DNA of 8,360 nt from CALVJJ01 sp045538425 (GCA_045538425.1 JAZSRJ010000015.1:1-8360); one strand, 5' to 3'. Positions 1 to 6,301 are shown, counted from the stretch's first letter. The notes: generated by a model from the sequence alone, not told the origin. Numbers and translations are program-made.

Positions 1-40
1 ATCAGGTCTTGTCTTCCTAAGACCGCTTGGCCTCCGACTT
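1..40 (-). other. Sequencing adapter contamination (MGI/BGI), with probable index fragment
   Basis: Positions 9-40 match, base for base over 32 bases, the reverse complement of the widely used MGI/BGI read-1 adapter, the one that begins AAGTCGGAGGCC and ends GGAAGACAA. Here it reads from TTGTCTTCC to CTCCGACTT. In that library design the sample index lies directly beyond the adapter, which is where positions 1-8 (ATCAGGTC) fall, so they are probably the last eight bases of an index. The stretch is clearly richer in G and C than the DNA after it. It puts a TAA at 18-20 in the ileS frame, while the IleRS homology starts right after position 40. The adapter sequence is recalled from knowledge; the index reading is inference. 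Confidence 0.95.
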
Positions 41-1139
41 ATGGTTGTTGCAAGTTGTTAATAACTTTGTAAAAAATGCAACAGCATATTATGATGATTA
101 TAAGCCTTATATGGTCATCAAAGAGTTTGAAAAATTGATTGATGATATTACTAATTTCTATATTAGAAGCAATCGTAGAAGATATTGGAAGAGTGATAAT
201 AAAGAAGATCAATTGACTGCTTATTGGTGTTTATATCAAGCATTAAAGACAATTACTTTGGTTATGACACCAATTATACCATTCACAACCGAACATATTT
301 GGCAAAACTTGGTAAGAAGCCTAGAACCAAATAGTGCAGAGAGTGTAATGCTGGCAGATTTTGCAAAACCACTTGCAATTGATGACTTTAGCAATTATGT
401 GGAATATACAGATATTGCACAAGATGTGATGACACTTGGTGGAAGACTTCGTAATGAAAATAATTTGAAAGTCAAACAACCACTACGTGAAGCATATGTT
501 GTATCTAGCAATCCAAATGTGACAGATGCTGTGGCAATCTACAGAGAACTTATTGAAGACGAACTTAATATTAAAGCCATCGAGATTACCAACTCTGAAG
601 AAGAATTTAATCATATGTATCTTGGCGTCAACTTTAAGACAGCAGGTGCGGTACTTAAAGGGGATGTACAAAAACTAAAAACACATTTGGCATCAGTGGA
701 TGACAATACGATGAGTGCATATGTAAGTCAATATCAACAGGGAAAGGTTAGTACAGCAGAATTTGGTGAACTTGATGCCAACTTGTTTGTGCTACAAAGC
801 AAACCAAAACAAGACTTTATTGTTGCAAAAGATGATAAGTTGACTGTTGTGCTTGATATCAATCTTACTGAAGATCTAATCATTGAAGGTTGGACGAGAG
901 AATTGCTTCGTGCAATACAAGTTCTTAGAAAAGAAGCGGATTATAATATTGATCAACGCATTCATTTGCAACTTACTTCTAGTGATGAAAAACTTACAAA
1001 AATGATTGCAGATTATCAAGATAAGATTGCGCAAGAAGTACTTGCAACACAATGCAATACAACATCATTTGTTGCGGATATTGTCCGTGAAGTAGAGATT
1101 GGTGACGGCAAGATAACAATTGCTGTTAAGGGGATATAA
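41..1139 (+). CDS. ileS: Isoleucine--tRNA ligase, C-terminal part (5' truncated by contig edge)
   Basis: IleRS charges tRNA-Ile with isoleucine in the cytoplasm. Only about 365 C-terminal residues are present, first full codon at 42 (WLLQVVNNFV, matching the D-R-W-I-L-S-R-L-N opening of the anticodon-binding domain). The conserved helix FYIRSNRRRYW and the segment MTPIIPFTTEHIW follow at about residues 40-95. The rest is the long C-terminal extension of the eukaryote-like type 2 enzyme: LGGRLRNENNLKVKQPL in its middle and EDLIIEGWTRELLRAIQVLRKEA near the end. The zinc-binding cysteine tail of type 1 (E. coli-like) IleRS is absent. The catalytic Rossmann domain, HIGH and KMSKS motifs and editing domain lie off the window. 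The TTG at 27 is inside the adapter and is not a start. The stop is followed one base later by the next gene, so the two are probably co-transcribed. Confidence 0.93.
1128..1134 (+). promoter_or_regulatory. Ribosome binding site fixing the start of the short pseudouridine synthase
   Basis: AAGGGGA lies 6 bases before the ATG at 1141 and within the last codons of ileS. It supports 1141 over the in-frame TTG at 1120, which has no such signal, and suggests translational coupling to ileS. Confidence 0.7.
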
Positions 1140-1140
1140 T

Positions 1141-1821
1141 ATGGATATTTTATTTGAAGACAATCATATTATTGTTGTGGTAAAACCTCAAAATGTACCA
1201 ACACAAGAGGATAGTAGTAAAGACCTTGATATGCTTACTCAAGTGAAAGAATATATCAAGGAAAAATATGAAAAACCAGGCAATGTGTATGTTGGGCTTG
1301 TGCATAGACTAGACAGACCAACAGGTGGTGTAATGGTTTTTGCCAAAACAAGTAAAGCCGCAAGTAGACTTACCGAACAAATTAAAAACAATGAAATGAA
1401 AAAGCAATACTTGACCATTGTGAATGGTGTACCAAAAGAAAATCACAAAACTTGTATTGATTATCTAAAGAAAAATGAGAAGACCAACACAGTAACAGTA
1501 GAACCAGAATTGGTGCATGGGGCAAAGTATAGTGAACTTAGTTATGATTTGCTAGAGAATAATGACAAATATAGTTTGTTAAAAGTAGATCTTGTGACGG
1601 GTAGAAGTCATCAAATTAGAGTTCAGTTGAAATCTAGATTTTTACCAATTGTAGGGGATCAAAAATATGGAAAACAAGAGAAGTGTAATTTGGCTCTTTG
1701 GGCATACGAACTCAAGTTTTATCATCCAACAACTAAAGCGCTCATGTCATTTCGAGCATATCCTCCAATTGACAAAAAACCATGGACAATGTTTCAAGTT
1801 GAGAAGTTTTTAATTAAATAA
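1141..1821 (+). CDS. RluA-family RNA pseudouridine synthase, short form without S4 domain
   Basis: This 226-residue enzyme should convert uridine to pseudouridine in rRNA or tRNA; the exact target cannot be read from sequence. The protein starts directly in the catalytic fold (ILFEDNHIIVVVKPQNVP, residues 3-20). The family signature HRLDRPTGG is at 55-63, with Asp58 as the expected catalytic aspartate. The second conserved block, LVTGRSHQIRVQL followed by PIVGDQKYG, spans about 151-177. An N-terminal S4 RNA-binding domain, present in the second paralogue at 5350, is missing, as in the compact RluA-type proteins common in Firmicutes. The start at 1141 is one base after ileS and has a good ribosome binding site. 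A strong hairpin terminator follows the stop. Family assignment is secure; substrate is unknown. Confidence 0.9.
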   Translation: MDILFEDNHIIVVVKPQNVPTQEDSSKDLDMLTQVKEYIKEKYEKPGNVYVGLVHRLDRPTGGVMVFAKTSKAASRLTEQIKNNEMKKQYLTIVNGVPKENHKTCIDYLKKNEKTNTVTVEPELVHGAKYSELSYDLLENNDKYSLLKVDLVTGRSHQIRVQLKSRFLPIVGDQKYGKQEKCNLALWAYELKFYHPTTKALMSFRAYPPIDKKPWTMFQVEKFLIK

Positions 1822-1826
1822 ACAAT

Positions 1827-1857
1827 AAAAAAGAGTGACAAAATGTCACTCTTTTTT
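1827..1857. terminator. Bidirectional intrinsic terminator between converging genes
   Basis: A perfect 14-base inverted repeat (AAAAAAGAGTGACA / TGTCACTCTTTTTT) surrounds a 3-base AAA loop. The GC-containing core is GAGTGACA/TGTCACTC, and a run of six T follows the hairpin on either strand. It lies 6 bases after the pseudouridine synthase stop and 46 bases past the groEL stop on the other strand, so it can end both converging transcripts. Confidence 0.9.
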
Positions 1858-1902
1858 GACTACTATGTAAAGTGTAGAATTAGGCTTTATTTTCTATCAT
1901 TT

Positions 1903-3477
1903 TTATGATTGCGTAGGAGTGCTTGTTATGACACATTGAGTGGTAAGCATAGTAGATGCGACACTACATGCATTTTGGAGTGCGCAACGTGTAACTTTTT
2001 TAGGGTCAAGGATACCAGCTTCTATCATGTTGACAATTTTTCCAGTGCTTGCATCATAGCCTGCATTGTCTAATTGAGATTGTTGTATTTTGTCCAAAAC
2101 GACTTCACCATGGATATGGGCATTGGTGCAAATCTGGAGTAGTGGTTGTTTTAAGCTGTCGTAGATAATGGTTGCCCCAAGTTTAACATCATCTTGTAGG
2201 GTATCTATCCAACCTTTGATATATTCTCTTGCTTTTAGAAGTGTTGTCCCGCCACCAGCAACAATTCCTTCTTTGGTTGCGGACTTGGTCGCATTGATAC
2301 TATCTTCGATACGGAGTTTTAATTCGTTTTGTTCAATCTCAGTTGCGCCACCTACACGTATAACAGCAATACCACCGGTTAGTTTTGAAAGACGTAGTTC
2401 TAGTAGATATTGATCTATGCCGTTGCTTAATTCTAATTGTGATTGGATTTGTTGTATTCTGGAAGTGAGTAGTGGACTATCTTGTTGTCCTACGAGGATG
2501 GTGTGTTCGCTTGTCATAGTTAAAGTAGAGCATGTGCCGAAATAGGTGGCGTCAAGTTGATCATAGGAAGTATCATATTCTGCACCGATGACTTTGCCTT
2601 GATGCGCAATAGCCATATCTTCTAGGATTGCTTTTTGTCTATCTCCAAAGTCTGGTGCTTTCACACAAGTAATATTAAGTGTGCCACGTAATTTGTTGAC
2701 GATAAGAGCTTGTAATACTTCTTGGTCAATATCGCTAGCAATAATACATAATGGGCGACTAAGAGAATTGGATAATTCTAAGGCTTTTAAGATCTGTTGG
2801 ATTTTGTGAATAGGTTCGTGGCAAAATAGAAGTAGAGGGTTGGTCATCTTCACTTCCAATTTTTCTTGATTGCAAAAATAAGGGGATAGGTATCCTCGAT
2901 CAAAACTATATCCGGCTACGACTTGACATTCAGTTTTGGTTGTTTTTGAGTCTTCAATGGTGATTGTTCCGTGAATGCCAATGGACTGGAATGCTTGACT
3001 GATGAGTTGTCCAATGTAAGGACTACCAGCACTAATGGAAGCAATTTGGTAGATATCTTTAGAACTGCTGACAGGAATGGCTATTTTGTCTAGATATTCT
3101 ACTACTTTTTCTACCGCTAGTTGCATGCCTTGTCTAAGTTGTAGTGGGTCTGCTCCCGCAATATAGTTTTTAAGCCCATTTTTAACCATTGCTTCAGCCA
3201 AAACGCATGCAGTGGTTGTTCCGTCTCCGGCAAGGTCATTGGTTTTGATAGAGACTGATTTTAGAATATTAGCACCCATATTTTCAATGGGATCATCTAA
3301 AGTAATCGCTTTTGCAATTGTGACACCATCATTGGTGATAAGAGGGGTGTTGTTTTGATCAATAATCACATTTTGACCTTTTGGCCCAAGTGTAATTTTG
3401 ACAGCACTGGCAAGTTTTGTGATGCCTTTTTCTAGACTTTGTAGGGCGGTATTCCCGCTAACCAATAGTTGACTCAT
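1903..3477 (-). CDS. groEL: Chaperonin GroEL (60 kDa), divergent, without GGM tail
   Basis: GroEL forms the double-ring ATP-driven folding chamber with GroES in the cytoplasm. This 524-residue protein keeps the ATP site: TLGPKG at 29-34, TNDGVT with Asp50 (E. coli Asp52), GDGTTT with Asp85 (Asp87), IVAGGG at 405-410 and RIED with the catalytic Asp392 (Asp398). The apical client/GroES-binding face is recognisable (FDRGYLSPYF, 192-201; VKAPDFGDR, 272-280), as is the C-terminal GILDPKKVTR. It is shorter than the usual 540-550 residues, and it ends in ITSTPTQS rather than the methionine-rich GGM repeats. It holds 11 cysteines against three in E. coli GroEL. The start overlaps the groES stop by ATGA and has AAGGAGG four bases upstream. 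The reading frame and catalytic residues are intact, so it is probably functional. Confidence 0.95.
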   Translation of the reverse strand: MSQLLVSGNTALQSLEKGITKLASAVKITLGPKGQNVIIDQNNTPLITNDGVTIAKAITLDDPIENMGANILKSVSIKTNDLAGDGTTTACVLAEAMVKNGLKNYIAGADPLQLRQGMQLAVEKVVEYLDKIAIPVSSSKDIYQIASISAGSPYIGQLISQAFQSIGIHGTITIEDSKTTKTECQVVAGYSFDRGYLSPYFCNQEKLEVKMTNPLLLFCHEPIHKIQQILKALELSNSLSRPLCIIASDIDQEVLQALIVNKLRGTLNITCVKAPDFGDRQKAILEDMAIAHQGKVIGAEYDTSYDQLDATYFGTCSTLTMTSEHTILVGQQDSPLLTSRIQQIQSQLELSNGIDQYLLELRLSKLTGGIAVIRVGGATEIEQNELKLRIEDSINATKSATKEGIVAGGGTTLLKAREYIKGWIDTLQDDVKLGATIIYDSLKQPLLQICTNAHIHGEVVLDKIQQSQLDNAGYDASTGKIVNMIEAGILDPKKVTRCALQNACSVASTMLTTQCVITSTPTQS

Positions 3478-3752
3478 AGTTCCTCCTTTTCAACAACAGC
3501 AAGTATATCGCTTTCTTTGATTAAGATATAGGTTTTGTTTTCTATTTCAAATTCGTTGCATACATATGGATTGTATAATACCTTGTCACCAACACAAATA
3601 GATAATGGACTTCCATCTTCTTTTGTTCCACATGCGACAACAATGGCGATATCTGGTCTTTCTTGATTATCTTTAGGTAGATAGATACCATTTTGTTCAG
3701 TGTTTGGTTGTAAAGTCAAAATAACTCTATCATAGAGTGGTTTTAATTTCAT
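3474..3752 (-). CDS. groES: Co-chaperonin GroES (10 kDa)
   Basis: GroES caps the GroEL ring during folding. The 92-residue protein opens with the family hallmark LKPLYDRVIL and ends with YILIKESDILAVVE, the standard final strand. The mobile loop that docks on GroEL is QPNTEQNGIYLPKDN (residues 15-29). The usual GGI-V-L docking tripeptide is here NGI-Y-L, and the stretch before it is about two residues shorter than in E. coli. An in-frame ATG at 3794 would add 14 residues, but the ATG at 3752 carries AAGGAG six bases upstream and gives the standard N-terminus. The stop overlaps the groEL start (ATGA), so the pair is one translationally coupled operon. I see no CIRCE repeat (TTAGCACTC-N9-GAGTGCTAA) upstream, so HrcA control is not supported. 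Confidence 0.95.
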   Translation of the reverse strand: MKLKPLYDRVILTLQPNTEQNGIYLPKDNQERPDIAIVVACGTKEDGSPLSICVGDKVLYNPYVCNEFEIENKTYILIKESDILAVVEKEEL

Positions 3753-3758
3753 ATTGAT

Positions 3759-3764
3759 CTCCTT
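3759..3764 (-). promoter_or_regulatory. Ribosome binding site of groES
   Basis: On the minus strand AAGGAG is followed by six bases (ATCAAT) and then the ATG at 3752. This chooses that start over the in-frame ATG at 3794, which would place the signal inside the coding region. Confidence 0.8.
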
Positions 3765-3816
3765 TTTTATTTTTTGGTAAAGTTGCTCATACAATTTTTT
3801 GCAAGTGCATATTTTA

Positions 3817-3834
3817 CTATAACAAGTATAACAA
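3817..3834. repeat. Tandem 9-bp direct repeat in the groES/SPOR promoter region
   Basis: CTATAACAA is followed at once by GTATAACAA, two 9-base units differing only in the first base. It overlaps the candidate -10 elements on both strands. It may be an operator or simply duplicated promoter DNA; nothing in the sequence decides. Confidence 0.55.
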
Positions 3835-3849
3835 AGTGCTTTGGGGGAA

Positions 3850-4662
3850 ATGCAAGAGAGTATGCCAAAAAATTATGATGGAGTAATACATGGATATAGA
3901 AAAAAGGGTAGGTTAAAGGCTTTTGGACGAGTTTTGCTTTTTTTATGTGTGAGTGTGGTTTTGGTTATATCTGCAGATATGATGAGTGGTTGGATTACTG
4001 GAAAATCTTATGGTTGGTCCATATCTATTGGAAAGAAGAAAAAACAAAACACGACAATATATGTTGTGCTTTTAGGTAATTATGCTACACAAGAAGAAGC
4101 GTTGGAAGTTGCGAGAGGAAGCAATGTGACAGGTGCTGGTGGTTATGTGTATCAAGATAAGGATATATATTATGTAGTAGGTAATGTATATCCTACGAAA
4201 GAAGAGGCAGAAAATGTTGTTAACAATTTGCAGGATACACCATATAATGTGTCGTATACCGAATGGAAAATTCAACATCAATATAGAGGGAATAAAGATT
4301 TGGCAAAAGATGAAATACTCCTAATTGAAGGAGGTTTTGAATTGTTGCAGAGTACATTCCAAGAGTTGTATTGGATTAGTAATAATCTTGATACAAAAGT
4401 AGTAACATCTATTCAGGCGAGTGCAGACATCCAAGATATCTTGACACAATATAACGTGTTGCAATCCAAAATTGAAATAGCTCTTTCCAGTCATCTCAAT
4501 GAAGATATGTTGATGCTTCACACAAAATTAATTGAAGTGCAAGATAATCTAGCAGGGCTAGTAGATGGGTTGCTCAACGACGCTGGTGTAGGATATATTG
4601 TAAAATCTTGCTTAATTCGTCACACAAAAATATGGCAATCAATTGGGCTTGTATTGTCATAG
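3850..4662 (+). CDS. Membrane-anchored SPOR-domain protein
   Basis: About 270 residues, counted from the ATG at 3850. A short basic cytoplasmic N-terminus (GYRKKGRLKAFGR) precedes one membrane helix (VLLFLCVSVVLVISA, about residues 28-42), so the rest should lie outside the membrane. Residues about 70-140 form a SPOR domain with its two half-repeats: IYVVLLGNYATQEEALEVA and IYYVVGNVYPTKEEAENVV. SPOR domains bind peptidoglycan stripped of stem peptides, typically at division septa. The remaining 125 residues are mostly helical-looking, with no motif I recognise. The start is uncertain. GGGGGA lies one base before the ATG at 3850 and 13 bases before an alternative ATG at 3862. A TTG at 3841 has no binding signal. 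The gene diverges from groES and is closed by its own terminator. A role in division or sporulation-type wall remodelling is inference. Confidence 0.8.
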   Translation: MQESMPKNYDGVIHGYRKKGRLKAFGRVLLFLCVSVVLVISADMMSGWITGKSYGWSISIGKKKKQNTTIYVVLLGNYATQEEALEVARGSNVTGAGGYVYQDKDIYYVVGNVYPTKEEAENVVNNLQDTPYNVSYTEWKIQHQYRGNKDLAKDEILLIEGGFELLQSTFQELYWISNNLDTKVVTSIQASADIQDILTQYNVLQSKIEIALSSHLNEDMLMLHTKLIEVQDNLAGLVDGLLNDAGVGYIVKSCLIRHTKIWQSIGLVLS

Positions 4663-4678
4663 AGGTCTAATTTTGTCA

Positions 4679-4715
4679 AAAGAGAAAAGTCAATTTCATT
4701 TTTCTCTTTGTTTTT
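4679..4715 (+). terminator. Intrinsic terminator after the SPOR-domain gene
   Basis: AAAGAGAAAA (4679-4688) pairs perfectly with TTTTCTCTTT (4700-4709). A G-T and a T-A pair can extend the stem inward to a 7-base loop. GTTTTT follows. The stem is AT-rich and therefore moderate in strength. It lies 17 bases after the stop of the SPOR gene. Confidence 0.75.
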
Positions 4716-4716
4716 A

Positions 4717-4745
4717 TTGTGTGTTTTGAAAAAATACGATACAAT
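4717..4745 (+). promoter_or_regulatory. Promoter of lspA-rluD
   Basis: A near-consensus -10 TACAAT (4740-4745) has TTGTGT (4717-4722) 17 bases upstream as a weak -35. It begins right after the T-run of the preceding terminator. Transcription would start about seven bases past the -10, at or within a base or two of the lspA ATG at 4752. Confidence 0.6.
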
Positions 4746-4751
4746 AAAGAT

Positions 4752-5378
4752 ATGAAAAAATATGGTAATATTATTATAAAATTAACAGTGGTTCTTGTAT
4801 TGTTGTTTTTGGATTTGTGGACAAAATCCATTATGCAAGGACTTCATAATAATGGGGTACTTGATCCAAGTGGAATAGAAGTTATTCCTAACTTTTTCTA
4901 TTTGCGTTACCAAAGCAATGAAGGTGCAGCATTTAGTATGCTTGGTGGCCAAACCATCTTTTTAATTGGGTTTAGTGCTGTTATGTTGGTTGTGATGATG
5001 GTAATTGATTGGAAAATGCCAACAAAAAACAAATGGTTCTTTATTGGTGTCATATTGTTTTATGCTGGAGGTATTGGCAATCTGATCGATCGATTGGCTT
5101 ATCATTATGTAAGAGATTTTGTGTACTTTACATTTTTCCCAACCGTATTTAATTTGGCTGATACGTTTTTGGTGGTTGGAGTTATTTGTATTGCTATTTA
5201 TTTGTTGTTTTATCATACCAAAGAACAAAAACAAGCAGTTGTAGAGAATGAAGACCAAAAAATGTTAGACCAAAAGGAGACAATACTCGACGGGGATAGA
5301 GTGGTTGAAAAATCACAATATACAAAAGAAGATCATAAGGAGACGATGAATGGAGAAAGTGATCATCGAGGAGAATAA
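4752..5378 (+). CDS. lspA: Lipoprotein signal peptidase (signal peptidase II)
   Basis: LspA is the membrane aspartyl protease that removes signal peptides from diacylglyceryl-modified prolipoproteins. The 208-residue protein has four membrane helices (about 7-24, 66-86, 95-112, 137-155). The conserved blocks are NEGAAFSML (56-64) and GGIGNLIDRL (106-115). The two catalytic aspartates are seen in VRDFV (Asp122) and FNLADT (Asp137). The family is usually about 150-170 residues. Here a charged, Lys/Glu/Asp-rich tail of about 53 residues (156-208) follows the last helix and should lie in the cytoplasm. The last 29 bases overlap the downstream rluD gene. The start at 4752 gives the standard N-terminus. 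It has no Shine-Dalgarno sequence and sits immediately behind a promoter -10, suggesting a leaderless message. An alternative GTG at 4719 lies inside the promoter and also lacks a binding site. Confidence 0.95.
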   Translation: MKKYGNIIIKLTVVLVLLFLDLWTKSIMQGLHNNGVLDPSGIEVIPNFFYLRYQSNEGAAFSMLGGQTIFLIGFSAVMLVVMMVIDWKMPTKNKWFFIGVILFYAGGIGNLIDRLAYHYVRDFVYFTFFPTVFNLADTFLVVGVICIAIYLLFYHTKEQKQAVVENEDQKMLDQKETILDGDRVVEKSQYTKEDHKETMNGESDHRGE

Positions 5379-6258
5379 ACAAGAAAGACTTGACCAGTTG
5401 TTGATGGATTTTTACGCAGGTCTTTCGCGTAGTCAAATCAAAAAGATGATAGAATCAGGGGATATCTTGGTCAACGATGCCAAAGTGAAAGCTGGTTATC
5501 AATTGAGAGCGGGGGATGAGTTGATATTGGGTGATTTTGTCAAAGAAGAATTATCTGCTGATCCTGAGAATATTCCGTTAGATATTGTCTATGAGGATGA
5601 AGATTTGGCAATCATCAATAAACCACAAGGAATGGTTGTTCATCCTGCGATCGGTAATAGACATGGAACACTTGTTAATGCGCTTTTATATCATATGCAA
5701 AGTTTGAGTCATATTAATGGGACATATCGTCCAGGGATTGTACATAGACTAGATAAAGATACAAGTGGATTGTTGGTTGTGGCTAAGAATGATAGGGCAC
5801 ATGCACATTTGGCACAACAAATACAAGACAAAACTTGTCATAGATATTATCTTGCTTTAGTGGATGGGTATGTTACAGAAAGTGGCGAAAGAATTAGTTA
5901 TTTGGGAAGAGATATACATAATCGACTAAAAAAAGATGAGGTTGAAGAAAGTAAAGGAAAATTGGCGCATACCTTATATAAGCCAGTGGCTTTTTATAAA
6001 GGATATACACTTGTGGAGTATCAGTTAAAGACGGGTAGAACACATCAAATTAGAATTCATAGTCAAAAACTCAATCATCCAATTGTTGGTGATCCATTAT
6101 ACAATCCACATGCTTGTGCATTCAAACTTGCGGGACAGTTGTTGGTTGCTTACAAACTGCAATTGACACATCCAACAACAGGAAAATCAATGACTTTTGA
6201 AATACCATTACCATCTTATTTTCAAAATATTTTGGATGGATTGGAAAAAATACAATAG
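5350..6258 (+). CDS. RluD/YlyB-type pseudouridine synthase with S4 domain
   Basis: A 302-residue RluA-family enzyme that should make pseudouridine in 23S rRNA. The E. coli homologue RluD modifies 1911, 1915 and 1917, but the exact sites here are inferred only from family. An N-terminal S4 RNA-binding domain spans about residues 11-62 (RLDQLLMDFYAGLSRSQIKK, then VKAGYQLRAGDEL). The catalytic domain follows from about 76 and carries HRLDKDTSG at 132-140, with catalytic Asp135, and LKTGRTHQIRIHS towards the C-terminus. The ATG at 5350 has AAGGAG seven bases upstream and lies inside lspA, overlapping it by 29 bases. The lspA-rluD order matches lspA-ylyB in Bacillus. No separate promoter is evident, so it is probably translated from the lspA transcript. 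No hairpin follows the stop; the next promoter begins 14 bases later. Confidence 0.93.
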   Translation: MEKVIIEENKQERLDQLLMDFYAGLSRSQIKKMIESGDILVNDAKVKAGYQLRAGDELILGDFVKEELSADPENIPLDIVYEDEDLAIINKPQGMVVHPAIGNRHGTLVNALLYHMQSLSHINGTYRPGIVHRLDKDTSGLLVVAKNDRAHAHLAQQIQDKTCHRYYLALVDGYVTESGERISYLGRDIHNRLKKDEVEESKGKLAHTLYKPVAFYKGYTLVEYQLKTGRTHQIRIHSQKLNHPIVGDPLYNPHACAFKLAGQLLVAYKLQLTHPTTGKSMTFEIPLPSYFQNILDGLEKIQ

Positions 6259-6272
6259 TCTAGTCCATTTGC

Positions 6273-6301
6273 TTTACAACTTTTGTGCGTTATGCTAGAA
6301 T
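6273..6301 (+). promoter_or_regulatory. Extended -10 promoter of the small membrane protein pair
   Basis: TTTACA (6273-6278) and TAGAAT (6296-6301) are 17 bases apart, each one mismatch from the sigma-A consensus. TGC directly before the -10 makes it an extended -10 promoter. Transcription would start near 6308, leaving a leader of about 20 bases with a strong ribosome binding site. Confidence 0.75.

Larger units (their letters stand above)
3753..3849. promoter_or_regulatory. Divergent intergenic region between groES and the SPOR-domain gene
   Basis: This AT-rich stretch of about 97 bases must carry the groES-groEL promoter on the minus strand and probably one for the SPOR gene on the plus strand. 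The best minus-strand candidate is TATACT (3825-3830) with TTGCAT (3850-3855) 19 bases upstream, which is weak. An alternative is TTGTTA with a poor -10 (TATGCA) 17 bases on. No convincing plus-strand -35/-10 pair is visible; TATAAC occurs twice. AAGGAG for groES is at 3759-3764. Confidence 0.45.

Noticed and set aside
18..20. In-frame TAA in the ileS frame, suggesting a pseudogene or stop-codon reassignment
   Set aside because: It lies wholly inside the sequencing adapter (9-40), so it is not part of the gene.
27..29. TTG as an ileS start codon
   Set aside because: It is adapter sequence; the gene is truncated by the contig edge and its true start is off the window.
2168..2413. 81-codon plus-strand open frame inside groEL
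   Set aside because: It is antisense to conserved GroEL coding, with no start signals.
1903..3752. groES-groEL as a horizontally inserted block, since it is the only minus-strand unit
   Set aside because: No flanking repeats, integrase or clear base composition shift is visible; strand alone is not evidence of transfer.
3792..3794. ATG giving a 106-residue GroES
   Set aside because: The extra 14 residues are not seen in GroES, and the ribosome site at 3759-3764 would fall inside the gene; the start at 3752 fits the family.
3832..3843. CAAAG-TG-CTTTG as half of a CIRCE operator
   Set aside because: It contains GTGCT like CIRCE, but there is no second GAGTGCTAA/TTAGCACTC arm at the required 9-base spacing.
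4719..4721. GTG as an upstream start of lspA
   Set aside because: It sits within the -35 region, has no ribosome site, and would add 11 residues before the standard LspA N-terminus.
4962..5258. 98-codon minus-strand open frame opposite lspA
   Set aside because: It lies fully opposite a well-supported gene, with no promoter, ribosome site or recognisable motif.
6250..6255. TACAAT at the end of rluD as a promoter -10
   Set aside because: There is no matching -35, and the much better TTTACA-17-TAGAAT promoter lies just downstream.
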